Below are positions 29,824 to 38,664 of a stretch of 64,000 bases of DNA, in pieces. The notes below the pieces were generated by a model. It made no database searches. It saw only the letters and a list, made by a program, of their open reading frames with translations, and had not been told where the DNA came from. The stretch comes from Amycolatopsis benzoatilytica AK 16/65 (GTDB lineage: Bacteria > Actinomycetota > Actinomycetes > Mycobacteriales > Pseudonocardiaceae). How positions within the stretch are numbered: position 1 is the first letter of the stretch; each line of letters starts with the position of its first letter. The position numbers and the translations under genes were made by a program. The stretch spans positions 2,392,561-2,456,560 of the forward strand of contig NZ_KB912942.1 of assembly GCF_000383915.1 (NCBI RefSeq), in the 5' to 3' direction.

Positions 29824-29841
29824 GTATAACGTCCTATTCGG
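29824..29841 (+). repeat. Family C motif, copy 2
   Basis: GTATAACGTCCTATTCGG, one mismatch in the second half of the palindrome. It lies 205 bases past the chitinase stop and 23 bases before the family B hairpin. Confidence 0.75.
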
Positions 29842-29863
29842 TCAGGCGCTGGCTGAAACGCCC

Positions 29864-29944
29864 CGAATGCCACATTGGGTGCGTGAGATGCATCGAATGC
29901 CACATTGGGTGCGCGAGATGCACCCAATGTGGCATTGGGGTTTT
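29864..29944. repeat. Family B modular hairpin (two 30-bp direct repeats plus closing arm)
   Basis: Two 30-bp direct repeats (29864-29893 and 29894-29923, starting CGAATGCCACATTGGGTGCG) are followed by an inverted half-copy. The second repeat makes a perfect 17-bp stem, 29896-29912 with 29920-29936, loop GCGAGAT, followed by GGGGTTTT. It lies between the convergent chitinase and SDR genes and probably terminates transcription. The rest of the 387-base gap (29619-30005) shows nothing else beyond the family C motif. Confidence 0.9.
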
Positions 29945-30005
29945 CAACCAGTGCTGCTCGGCGATCCCAGCGGGCGGCACCAGCCGGCTACCGGACGGCG
30001 GGCGC

Positions 30006-30725
30006 TTACCAGGGGTAGGTGCCGCCGTTCTCGTTCAGGAACTGGCCAGTCCCGGTGCCGTCGATCAGCAGCCGCGCGACCTGCTCTCCGCCCACCGATG
30101 CCGGGGCCGGGCCGGTGTTGTTGTTGAGGTCGGTGGCGCAGTGCCCGGGGGAGAGAGCGTTGACGCGAATTCCGCTGTCGCGCAACGTGTTTGCGTAGAT
30201 CAGCGTCACCGCGTTGAGGGCCGCCTTCGACGAGTTGTAGGTGAGCAGGTTGGCATAGGCGCGCAGCGTTGAGCCTGCCTGGTCCGGATCGTCGAGCACC
30301 GCGAAGGTGCCGAGGCCGCTGGACACGTTGCCGATCTGCCCGACTGGCGATCGGCGCAGCAGCGGCAGCATCGCGTTGGTCACCGCGACCACGCCGAACA
30401 CGTTGGTCTCGTACGCCTCGCGCAGGTCCGCGACCGGGATGTCGGCCGGGACGCGGCGGAGGTCCCGGGTGATCGCCGCGTTGTTGACCAGGATGTCGAG
30501 CCGGCCGTACTCGGTGTCGATCAGTTCGGCCGCGGCGGCGATCGTGGCCGGATCGGTCACGTCCAGCCGGATGAACCGGGTCCCGGTCTCCGCCGCGGCT
30601 TTCGCTCCTCGTTCGGGGTCGCGGGCACCGAGGAGGACAGTGTGGCCGGCGTCGGCGAGCGCGCGGGCAGTGGCGAATCCGATTCCTTTGTTGGCACCGG
30701 TGATCAGGGCGATTTGAGACGTCAT
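30006..30725 (-). CDS. Short-chain dehydrogenase/reductase
   Basis: A 239-residue classical SDR. The cofactor loop is ALITGANKGIGFATARALA, NNAAIT follows strand 4, the catalytic Ser is in IGNVSSGLG, and Tyr/Lys are in LTYNSSKAALNAVTL. It is an NAD(P)H-dependent oxidoreductase of unknown substrate, resembling carbonyl reductase-like actinobacterial SDRs. It diverges from an XRE/MmyB-type regulator gene across about 100 bases, an arrangement often meaning that the regulator controls it. Confidence 0.92.
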   Translation of the reverse strand: MTSQIALITGANKGIGFATARALADAGHTVLLGARDPERGAKAAAETGTRFIRLDVTDPATIAAAAELIDTEYGRLDILVNNAAITRDLRRVPADIPVADLREAYETNVFGVVAVTNAMLPLLRRSPVGQIGNVSSGLGTFAVLDDPDQAGSTLRAYANLLTYNSSKAALNAVTLIYANTLRDSGIRVNALSPGHCATDLNNNTGPAPASVGGEQVARLLIDGTGTGQFLNENGGTYPW

Positions 30726-30827
30726 GCGGCAACTGTGTCCCGGCCTGGCCGACACCGGGAGAGACCTGCTGAAGCTGGTATCGGCAGTCCCCTGGTGACG
30801 GTCGGGCCGGAACGGCATGCTGGCAGC

Positions 30828-31676
30828 ATGGACCAGGTGGACCGGACCGAGCTGGCGGCGTTCCTGCGCGGGCGCCGCGCGCGGGTGCAGCCCGCCGACG
30901 TGGGGCTCGCCAACGGGCCGCGGCGGCGCACGCCGGGCCTGCGACGGCAGGAAGTGGCGCAGCTGGCCGGAATGTCCGTCGACTACTACATCCGGCTGGA
31001 GCAGGCACGCGGGCCGCGGCCGTCGCGGCAGATGCTCGGCGCGATCGGCCGTGCCCTGCGGCTCTCCGGCGACGAACTCGCGTACCTGCACCATCTGGCA
31101 GGCGAACCGCCCGGCCCGCCGCCGGGCCTGGTCAAGCAGGTGCGCCCGGGCGTGCTGCACCTGCTCGACCGGCTGGACGACACTCCGGCGATGGTGTGCG
31201 ACGCGGTCTACACGGTGCTGGCCTGGAATCCGATGGCAGCCGCGCTCATCACCGATTTTTCCGCGCTGCCGGCGGGGGAGCGCAACGTGATTTGGCGGTT
31301 CTTCAGCCGCCCGGCCGCCCAGCGCCGGTTCGATGCGGCCGACGCCGACGAGTTCGCGCGCGCCTCGGTCGCCGACCTGCGTGCGGCCGCCGCCCGGTAT
31401 CCGAACGATCCGGAGGTGCGCGGGCTGATCTCGCGGCTGTCCGCGGAGAGCGCCGATTTCCGGTCTCGCTGGGCGGAGCGGGACGTCGAAGTCGCGCGCT
31501 CGACGAGCAAGCGGATCCGGCATCCGGAGGTCGGCTGGCTCGACCTGGAATGCGAAGCGCTGCACGATCCGCACCGCGACCAGTGGATCATCCTGTACAC
31601 CGCCGCGCCGGGCACTCCGTCGCACGAAGCGTTGCGGCTGTTGAAGGTGGTCGGGACGCAGAGCTTGACGCCCTAA
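30828..31676 (+). CDS. XRE-family regulator with MmyB-like ligand-binding domain
   Basis: A 282-residue transcription factor. The N-terminal helix-turn-helix (about 10-80) contains TPGLRRQEVAQLAGMSVDYY and IRLEQARGPRPS, the MmyB/HTH_31 signature. The C-terminal part (about 105-270) has the MLTR ligand-binding pattern with NPMAAALITDFSALPAGERN and a late ECEALHDPHRDQWIILYTA. Such regulators commonly repress a divergent oxidoreductase and may sense fatty acyl-type ligands. The SDR on the other strand is the expected target. The stop overlaps the convergent kinase gene by three bases. Confidence 0.92.
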   Translation: MDQVDRTELAAFLRGRRARVQPADVGLANGPRRRTPGLRRQEVAQLAGMSVDYYIRLEQARGPRPSRQMLGAIGRALRLSGDELAYLHHLAGEPPGPPPGLVKQVRPGVLHLLDRLDDTPAMVCDAVYTVLAWNPMAAALITDFSALPAGERNVIWRFFSRPAAQRRFDAADADEFARASVADLRAAAARYPNDPEVRGLISRLSAESADFRSRWAERDVEVARSTSKRIRHPEVGWLDLECEALHDPHRDQWIILYTAAPGTPSHEALRLLKVVGTQSLTP

Positions 31677-32206
31677 GCGCGCGCGGTGATTTCCTCCACG
31701 GCCGTGCAGGTTTGCGCAGGGCTGAGCAGGTCGGTTTCCAGAACGGTGCACTGTGGACGGAGCGGGAGATATTCGGCGAGCCGGTCGTTGATCCGGCCGA
31801 GTTCGACCGGAGTGCCGTGCGCTGCCATTGCGTCTGTTGTCGCGTGCTCGCCGCGGGTCGCGAATCGAGCCGCACCGCGCGGCCGCGAGACGGCGAGCAT
31901 GATCTCGAGGTACTCGCTGCCAGCGGTTCGGGCTGCTCGTTCGAACCGCTGAACCTGCTCGACGCTGGCTACGAGCTGGGGCATGACCACATCGAAACCG
32001 GCTCGCAGGTGCGTCTCCGCCATCGCGACCGCGAGCCGTCGCGCGGCCGGCAAGCTGTCCTGGAAGGCGTCGCGCCAGCCGCCGAGCAGGGTGCGGACTT
32101 CGTCGGCTTCGAGGTCGAGCACGCCGGGATGCCGATCGGCGTACAACCGGGCCACGGCGGATTTCCCGACGCCGGAGGGGCCGTTGAGGTGGATCAACCG
32201 CGGCAT
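31673..32206 (-). CDS. AAA-type P-loop kinase-like protein
   Basis: A 177-residue protein with an N-terminal P-loop, LIHLNGPSGVGKSAVARLYA, then DLEADEVRTLLGGW and VVMPQLVASVEQVQRFE. The fold resembles small-molecule kinases such as chloramphenicol- or gluconate-kinase-like proteins (AAA_33). The substrate is not predictable. It appears to be a single gene. Its end overlaps the XRE gene convergently. Confidence 0.8.
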   Translation of the reverse strand: MPRLIHLNGPSGVGKSAVARLYADRHPGVLDLEADEVRTLLGGWRDAFQDSLPAARRLAVAMAETHLRAGFDVVMPQLVASVEQVQRFERAARTAGSEYLEIMLAVSRPRGAARFATRGEHATTDAMAAHGTPVELGRINDRLAEYLPLRPQCTVLETDLLSPAQTCTAVEEITARA

Positions 32207-32398
32207 GCGGGCAACGATAGCGAGCTTCGCCGGGCTGCTGGCAAGAACTGCGGATCCGGTGGATAACCATGTCCGGGCAGTGCCCGGCGAAGCCGATCGC
32301 GCGAAAAGCCGGGCCGGGCAGTGCGGTGCGCGCCAAGCACCTTCGCCGCGCCGATGAAGGGACAACGCTGCGTTTGAGCCGGCGGGAGTCGCCAGGCC

Positions 32399-33040
32399 TC
32401 AATCCGGCGCAGCAGCGAGCCCGCCAGGGGCTGGGGCAAGTGCTGGCCCCGGGCGCAGGCCGTTGAGGATGATCCGCAGGTTGCGCTGCCACTGATCGCT
32501 GCGCGGGGCGAGTCCGATGGTGTGGTTCGCCGGGATCGCCGTGGCCAGGGCGAACGGCACGTCGCGCCAGTCGAGATCCGCGCGGATGACGCCGGCTTCC
32601 TGTGCGTGCTGGACGAGGGTGCGCATCGCGCGCTGGAGCCGGTTGATCTGCGGGGCCAGGTCGAGCCGGCTGCCGCGATTGGACAGGGCGTCGTGGAGGC
32701 CGCAACTCGACGCGCGCAGCTGTACGTAGGTTTCGGCGAATGCCATGAATGCCTGGCTCGTCGCGGGGGAGCGTGCGGCCTGCTTCGCGCGCTCGGTCAT
32801 CTCGTCGATCGTGTCGGCGAGGATGGCGGCCAGCAGCGCGTCGAGCGACGGCACGCGCCGGTACAGCGTGCCGAGGCCGACGCCGGCGCGCTGGGCGACA
32901 TCCCGAGTGGTGACGGCGAGGCCGAGTTCGTCGAGCGCCTTCCGGGCCGCGGCGACCAGCCGTTCGACGTTGCGTCGCGCGTCCGCGCGCGGCTGGGGGT
33001 CGCCTTGGGCGAGGAGCGCGTCCACCGCGGAACCGGTCAT
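32399..33040 (-). CDS. TetR-family transcriptional regulator
   Basis: A 213-residue regulator. The DNA-binding helix-turn-helix (about 20-68) contains LGLAVTTRDVAQRAGVGLGT followed by LYRRVPSLDALL, the TetR signature. The C-terminal ligand domain is variable and ends in a Pro/Ala-rich tail. It is divergent from the Gfo/Idh/MocA oxidoreductase gene with 55 bases between start codons, so it most likely represses that gene. I could not define a convincing operator in the gap. Confidence 0.92.
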   Translation of the reverse strand: MTGSAVDALLAQGDPQPRADARRNVERLVAAARKALDELGLAVTTRDVAQRAGVGLGTLYRRVPSLDALLAAILADTIDEMTERAKQAARSPATSQAFMAFAETYVQLRASSCGLHDALSNRGSRLDLAPQINRLQRAMRTLVQHAQEAGVIRADLDWRDVPFALATAIPANHTIGLAPRSDQWQRNLRIILNGLRPGPALAPAPGGLAAAPD

Positions 33041-33095
33041 GGTCCGATCCTACTCAAGCGGGTCAGCTCGTTCCGGTTCTGGTAGCTTCGGATAA

Positions 33096-34184
33096 GTGGA
33101 ACAACATGACCCGGTTAAGCGGGAGACGATCGGCGTCGGGATTGTCGGCGCGAATCCGGAGCGGGGATGGGCGTCTCGGGCGCACGTCCCGGCCGTTGCG
33201 GCATTGCCGGAGTTCGAGCTGGCCGCGGTCGCGACCACCCGGGCAGACAGCGCGGAAGCCGCACGGACGCGCTTCGGGGCGCGGCACGCGTTCACCGACG
33301 CGCGAAGTCTGGCTGAGCATCCGGAGGTTGATCTGGTCGTCGTGACCGTGAAGGTTCCGGCGCATGTCGAGCTGGTGACTGCCGCGCTGGCGGCAGGCAA
33401 GCACGTGTACTGCGAGTGGCCGTTGGCGGTGACCGCGCCGGAGGCGACCGCGCTGGCCGAAGCGGCGGAGCGAGCCGGAACCCGAGTGGTGGTCGGATTA
33501 CAGGCGCGGTTTTCACCTGCGGTGCGGCGGGCGCGCGAGATGATCGCCAGCGGACGGCTTGGCACGGTGCAGTCGGCGACCGTGTACAGCTCGCGCAGCA
33601 AGGGAGCCAGCCGCGAAGTGCCTGCCTGGACGGCCTACACCTACGACCTGGGCAGCGGCGCCGGGTTGGTCGAAGTTCTGGGCGGGCACGCGTTGGATCT
33701 GGTCCAGCACTTGCTCGGCCCGATCCGTGAGCTGACCGCGCGTACCGCGATCCGCAGCAGCGACCATCGCAGCGCCGAGACCGGCGAGCCGATCCCGGTC
33801 ACCGCACCGGATCACTTCCTCGCCCACGCGCAGCTGCAGAGCGGCGCGGTCGTCTCTGTCCACCTGCACGACGGGGAGGTCTCACAGCCGCGTACTCGGA
33901 TCGAAATCGCCGGTACCGAGGGGAATCTCGCGCTGACCTCGGCACCGGAAGACAACCCGTGGGCGGCCCAGCTGCAGATCGGCCGGCTCGACCTTCGCTG
34001 GTCCCGCCCGGGCAGTCCGGAGTGGACACCGGTAGCGACGGGGCCGGAGCGGGTCCCTGGCGAGGCTGCGAACGTAGCCGGCCTTTACTGGCAATGGGCG
34101 CGAGACCTTCGCGAGGGAACCCGCGTCGCACCGGATTTCCGGACTGCCGCGCGGCTGCACGAGCTGCTGTCGCGGGCCTGCTGA
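33096..34184 (+). CDS. Gfo/Idh/MocA-family oxidoreductase
   Basis: A 362-residue NAD(P)-dependent oxidoreductase. The Rossmann domain starts with GVGIVGANPERGWASRAHVP, continues with LVVVTVKVPAHVELVTAALA and the diagnostic GKHVYCEWPLA (EKP-like motif, here EWP). The C-terminal alpha/beta domain includes VEVLGGHALDLVQHLLG. The family acts on sugars, inositols or related polyols. It starts at a GTG with a poor ribosome binding site, so it may be leaderless. The adjacent divergent TetR gene is the likely regulator. Confidence 0.9.
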   Translation: MEQHDPVKRETIGVGIVGANPERGWASRAHVPAVAALPEFELAAVATTRADSAEAARTRFGARHAFTDARSLAEHPEVDLVVVTVKVPAHVELVTAALAAGKHVYCEWPLAVTAPEATALAEAAERAGTRVVVGLQARFSPAVRRAREMIASGRLGTVQSATVYSSRSKGASREVPAWTAYTYDLGSGAGLVEVLGGHALDLVQHLLGPIRELTARTAIRSSDHRSAETGEPIPVTAPDHFLAHAQLQSGAVVSVHLHDGEVSQPRTRIEIAGTEGNLALTSAPEDNPWAAQLQIGRLDLRWSRPGSPEWTPVATGPERVPGEAANVAGLYWQWARDLREGTRVAPDFRTAARLHELLSRAC

Positions 34185-34232
34185 GCGGACAAGACGTGTC
34201 CCGGCTCACCCTCGGACTCGACGGCGGAGCTG

Positions 34233-34254
34233 GACTTCAATGGAGGTTGAAGTC
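34233..34254 (+). promoter_or_regulatory. MerR-type operator within a 19-bp-spacer promoter
   Basis: A perfect inverted repeat, GACTTCAA-TGGAGG-TTGAAGTC. It lies between a -35-like TGGACT (34231-34236) and a -10-like TAGCGT (34256-34261) separated by 19 bases. Over-long spacers with a central dyad are typical of MerR-activated promoters. It is upstream of the NmrA-like gene; no merR gene is adjacent. Confidence 0.68.
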
Positions 34255-34299
34255 TTAGCGTCGGGTGCATCGAGTTCGCGAGACTTCCTGGAGGAGACC

Positions 34300-35139
34300 A
34301 TGATTCTGGTGACCGGCGCGACCGGAAACGTCGGACGGCGAGTGGTGGAGCGGCTGCTGGCCGCGGGGCACCCGCTGCGTGCGGTGACCCGCGAGCCGAG
34401 CCGCGCGAACCTGCCTGCGGGCGTCGAGGCCGTAGCTGCCGATCTGGCTGACCCGGAGACGCTGCGGCCGCATCTGGCGGGCGTGCGGGCGGTGTTCCTG
34501 ATCTGGCCCTTCACCGACCCGGCGGTCACCGCGCGACTCGCTCCTCGGGTCGCGGAGGTGTTCGCCGCCGCAGGCGGGCCTCGGGTCGTCTACGTGTCGG
34601 CGGCTTCGGCGGGGGAGGACCCGGACTCCTTCTGGGCGGTGGTGGAGCGCGCCGTCGCCGCCTCCGGTGTTCCGTGGACGATGCTGCGCCCCACCGGGAT
34701 CGCCACGAACGCGCTCGGCTGGGCCAGTTCGATCCGCGCCGGGGGAGTGGTGCGGTGGCCCTACGGTGGCGCTGCCCGGTCACTGGTGCACGAGGACGAC
34801 ATCGCGGCAGTGGCGGTGGAGGCGTTGACCAGCGCCCGGCACGACCGGAAGACCTACGTCCTCACCGGCCCTCGGACGGTCACTCAGGCTGAGCAGGTCC
34901 GCATCATCGGGGAAGCGGTCGGTCGTGAGACGAAGTGGCTCGAGACGTCCGCCGAAGCGGTCCGTCCGATGCTGGCGGGGGCGATGGGCAGCCCGGAATT
35001 CGCGGATTCCGCGCTCGCCGGGTGGGCACGGCTCACGACGGAGCCGGAGCCGGTAACGGGTGACGTCCAGGCGGTGCTCGGCAGGCCGGCGCGAACGTTC
35101 GAGCAATGGGCCGCCGACCACACAGCTGACTTCTCCTAA
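34300..35139 (+). CDS. NmrA/atypical SDR NAD(P)-binding protein
   Basis: A 279-residue Rossmann-fold protein. The ATG at 34300 follows GGAGGAG, and translation starts directly with ILVTGATGNVGRRVVERLLA, the GxxGxxG motif of NmrA/extended SDRs. VVYVSAASAG and WTMLRPTGIATNALGWA follow. The C-terminus is short, as in quinone reductase QOR2-like and azoreductase-like members. It may reduce quinones or act as a redox sensor. It is under a MerR-type promoter (see 34233), consistent with stress or drug induction. Confidence 0.9.
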   Translation: MILVTGATGNVGRRVVERLLAAGHPLRAVTREPSRANLPAGVEAVAADLADPETLRPHLAGVRAVFLIWPFTDPAVTARLAPRVAEVFAAAGGPRVVYVSAASAGEDPDSFWAVVERAVAASGVPWTMLRPTGIATNALGWASSIRAGGVVRWPYGGAARSLVHEDDIAAVAVEALTSARHDRKTYVLTGPRTVTQAEQVRIIGEAVGRETKWLETSAEAVRPMLAGAMGSPEFADSALAGWARLTTEPEPVTGDVQAVLGRPARTFEQWAADHTADFS

Positions 35140-35144
35140 AAAGT

Positions 35145-35162
35145 GTATAACGACCTATACGG
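35145..35162 (+). repeat. Family C motif, copy 3
   Basis: GTATAACGACCTATACGG, with perfect GTATA/TATAC arms. It starts five bases after the NmrA-like gene stop. Unlike copy 1, no matching downstream arm forms a terminator here. Confidence 0.78.
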
Positions 35163-35287
35163 CAGCCGATCTGAGGAAAACCAGACCTGTGCAGACTTCC
35201 GCTCAAACAGCCGCTTAGACCAACCGGCACAGACGAAAGAGTGCCGTTCGACGTCGATCAGGTGCGGTTGAGTTCCGCGGAAACAGC

Positions 35288-35320
35288 GAAGGCCGCCCGG
35301 CGCGATGCCGGGCGGCCTTC
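35288..35320 (-). terminator. Hairpin terminator downstream of mdh
   Basis: A perfect 14-bp stem, GAAGGCCGCCCGGC (35288-35301) with its complement at 35307-35320, and a five-base loop. It lies 13 bases past the mdh stop. The minus-strand 3' flank has only a weak T-rich run. Confidence 0.85.
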
Positions 35321-35332
35321 ACCGCGGAGAAC

Positions 35333-36352
<1,020 letters not shown>

Positions 36353-36372
36353 CTAGTACCAGGATGCTAGCC

Positions 36373-36846
36373 CTACCGGCGGGTGTCGTCCGGGTGCGTC
36401 CAGTCACTCTCCGGGGCGGTCTGCGTCACGTTTTCCGCGAGCCGGGTGAGCAGGCTGGCCAGGGTGGCGATTTCTTCGTCGGTGAAGCCGGCTCGGAGGC
36501 GTTTGTCGTGCGCGATGGCGGCGTCGGCGAGGCGGTGGAAGACGCGTTCGCCGTGCTCGGTGAGCTCGACCTGGTGCACCCGGCGGTTTTCCGGGTCGCG
36601 GGCGCGAGTGATCAGGCCGGCGGTCTCCATGCCGTTGAGGTGGTGGGTGAGGGTGGCACCCTGGACGCCGACGGCTTCGGCGAGTTCGCGCTGGCTGGCG
36701 TGCCGCCGGGTTTTGAGGGCGATGAGGATCTGCCACACCGGCTGGGAGCCGCCGACTTCGGCGAGGGCGCGGTCGAATGCCTGTCCCGCGGTTTTGGCGG
36801 TGCGGGCGAGGTGGACGCCGATCGGCGGCGTGGCGGGGCGGGGCAC
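36373..36846 (-). CDS. MarR-family transcriptional regulator
   Basis: A 157-residue winged-helix repressor. The DNA-binding part contains QILIALKTRRHASQRELAEA, GVQGATLTHHLNGMETAGLI and the wing RARDPENRRVHQVELTEHG. I place the start at the GTG at 36846. An ATG at 36900 would add 18 residues and overlap the palindromes. It diverges from a small SnoaL-like gene, and two tandem palindromes between them are probable autoregulatory operators. Confidence 0.9.
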   Translation of the reverse strand: MPRPATPPIGVHLARTAKTAGQAFDRALAEVGGSQPVWQILIALKTRRHASQRELAEAVGVQGATLTHHLNGMETAGLITRARDPENRRVHQVELTEHGERVFHRLADAAIAHDKRLRAGFTDEEIATLASLLTRLAENVTQTAPESDWTHPDDTRR

Positions 36847-36883
36847 GGACTGGACGGTACCGGAGATCGTTGCCCGGCTAAGC

Positions 36884-36912
36884 GTTTGACGTCTAACCAT
36901 TAGATATCTAAC
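36884..36912. promoter_or_regulatory. Two tandem MarR-type palindromes
   Basis: GTTTGACGTCTAAC (36884-36897) and ATTAGATATCTAAC (36899-36912) are both near-perfect palindromes with centres 15 bases apart. They share the arms GTTnGA/TCnAAC or close variants and lie between the divergent marR and SnoaL-like genes. This is the size and layout of MarR operators. Confidence 0.75.
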
Positions 36913-36948
36913 GTTTAGGGCATCGCACCTCGAGCCGCCGGAGGGATC

Positions 36949-37335
36949 ATGACTGCTGGAGAGATCGTTGAGCTGGGCCGGAACTGGGCAGCCGCCGAAG
37001 TCGCGGGCGACCCGGACGCGCTGGCCGGGATGGTCGCCGACGAGTTCCGGCTCGTCGGCCCGCTCGGGTTCGTGCTCGACCGGGAGCAATGGCTGGACCG
37101 CTATCGCTCCGGCGCGCTGGCGACACAGCGGCTGGACTGGCGCGAGGTCGACGTCCGGGTGCACGGCGACACCGCGATCGCGATCGGCGTGCACGACCAG
37201 GAAGCGACCCATCAGGGCAACCGGGTGGACGGTACGTTCCGCGCGACGCACGTGCTCGTCCGCGGCGGAGGCGGCTGGCGGCTCGCCGGGATGCATCTCA
37301 GTCCGCTCGGGGCGCCACCGGCGTTCGCCGGCTGA
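36949..37335 (+). CDS. SnoaL/DUF4440-like NTF2-fold protein
   Basis: A 128-residue single NTF2-like domain. The ATG follows a good GGAGG. Features are a helix-rich N-terminus (ELGRNWAAAEVAGDPDALAG), the cone-forming DEFRLVGPLGFVLDREQWL, and C-terminal strands FRATHVLVRGGGGWRLAGMH. Members are enzymes or ligand-binding proteins of varied function. It is the probable target of the divergent MarR regulator, suggesting a role in response to a small aromatic or phenolic compound. That role is an inference. Confidence 0.85.
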   Translation: MTAGEIVELGRNWAAAEVAGDPDALAGMVADEFRLVGPLGFVLDREQWLDRYRSGALATQRLDWREVDVRVHGDTAIAIGVHDQEATHQGNRVDGTFRATHVLVRGGGGWRLAGMHLSPLGAPPAFAG

Positions 37336-37870
37336 TTCGTCGCTGGGGAGACTTCTGCGACGGGCGGGCGAGTGGTGTCGGCTATCGCGAGGGCGCGCAC
37401 CTCCCGGCGTCTGCCGGTCTTCTGAGCCGGTTCCGTGAGGGCGAGCGGTGTCCCGGCTTGACCGGTAGCTGGCCAGCCGCCGCTGCAATCGAGCCCGAGT
37501 CGCCGCAGCGGGCTGATGTCCTGTGGGGTCGGCCGTTATGTCTGCGCAGGGGCTTGTCGCGGGCGGGCTCCGGTGAGGTTCGTGAAACGCGACTTGTCCG
37601 GAGTTTCGTGCGCGGTGCGGGTGACGGCTGCCGTTTTCCATCTCGTTGTACCTTTTTGCAGCCATTCCGGCCGGACTTTTTCGGTGGAGTGCCGCGCATT
37701 CTTGTTGAATCATCAAATGTCCACAATGGTCTTGATCAAGTATTGGTGAAGCAGTTGCTATGGGCAGCTAACAATGAATTTACTCCATTTAGTGGATCTT
37801 GCCGACTGTGCTGTTCGCGCTACTCTGTGTGCGCCCCGTTTCGCCCCCCGAAGTAATGGGAAGGATTCCC
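37336..37870. other. 535-base intergenic region with an AT-richer second half
   Basis: No convincing gene. From about 37630 to 37860 the composition is clearly less GC-rich than elsewhere (for example AATGAATTTACTCCATTTAG near 37770). This is probably the promoter region of the secreted DUF4360 gene. A TTGATC at 37732-37737 could be a -35 element, but I cannot assign a good -10. The first half (37336-37620) shows nothing recognisable. Confidence 0.5.
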
Positions 37871-38500
37871 ATGCTCACCACGATGGCCGCTGCCCTGCTC
37901 ACACTTTCCTCGACGATTTCCCCGCATTCCTGGCCGCAGAATCCGCCACCGGACAAAATTATCATCGACGTCGCGACCGTGAATGGGACCGGGTGCCCGC
38001 CGGGTTCCGCGGCGGTCGCGGTCGCGCCCGACAACACTGCCTTCACGGTCACCTACAGCCAGTACACCGCGCAGGTCGGCGTCGGCGCGCGGCCGACGGA
38101 CTTCCGCAAGAACTGTCAGATCGCCCTTCGCGTGCACGTGCCGCAGGGGTTCACCTACGGAATCGCCTCGGCGGACTATCGCGGGTTCGCGCATCTCGAA
38201 GCCGGCGCGAACGGCCTGGAGCGGGCGAACTACTATTTCCAGGGGAATTCGCCGACCGCCGATGTGAGTCATCCGCTTACCGGGTTCTATGACGACGACT
38301 GGCAGTTCTCGGATTCGACGGACGTCGGTGCCATCGTCTACGAACCCTGCGGGGAGGAACGCAACCTGAACATCAATACGGAGTTGCGGGCGTATGCCGG
38401 GACCTCCGACCCGGCGAAGACGACCAGCTTTGTGACGATGGACTCGACCGACGGCGGCGTCCAGACCGTGTACCACTTCTCCTGGAAGACCTGCCCGTAA
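37871..38500 (+). CDS. Secreted DUF4360 protein
   Basis: A 209-residue exported protein. The ATG at 37871 follows AAGGA with five bases spacing. A short signal peptide (MLTTMAAALLTLSSTIS) precedes the DUF4360 pattern: VNGTGCPPGSAAVAVAPDNT, then TDFRKNCQIALRVHVPQGF, then PCGEERNLNINTELRAY, ending HFSWKTCP. Four Cys are conserved in this family and probably form disulfides. Function unknown; found in fungi and actinomycetes as small secreted proteins. Confidence 0.88.
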   Translation: MLTTMAAALLTLSSTISPHSWPQNPPPDKIIIDVATVNGTGCPPGSAAVAVAPDNTAFTVTYSQYTAQVGVGARPTDFRKNCQIALRVHVPQGFTYGIASADYRGFAHLEAGANGLERANYYFQGNSPTADVSHPLTGFYDDDWQFSDSTDVGAIVYEPCGEERNLNINTELRAYAGTSDPAKTTSFVTMDSTDGGVQTVYHFSWKTCP

Positions 38501-38526
38501 CCGTCCGCACCCGAGGAGGGAGGCCC

Positions 38527-38664
38527 GTGAGCGCTCCGGTGGGCACGGGTCTCCGCGGATTCGTCGAGCAGGTCGCCGCGCCGGTGGAGATGCACGACGG
38601 CTGGCCCAGCGGGTGCGGAGTTCCTTGGGCCCGAGCGGACGGCAGAGGACCCGTGGGCCCGCGC
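38527..38664 (+). pseudogene. Truncated gene start with a strong ribosome binding site
   Basis: GAGGAGGGAGG at 38513-38523 is among the best ribosome binding sites in the window and precedes a GTG at 38527. The reading frame (VSAPVGTGLRGFVEQVAAPV...) looks protein-like for about 45 codons. It then runs antisense into the FUSC gene, whose stop is at 38665. I read it as the remaining 5' end of a gene once downstream of the DUF4360 gene and lost by deletion. I do not recognise the protein. Confidence 0.35.

Noticed and set aside
29864..29944. CRISPR array
   Set aside because: The 30-bp units are directly adjacent without spacers and are followed by an inverted half, so this is a hairpin element. 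No cas genes are present.
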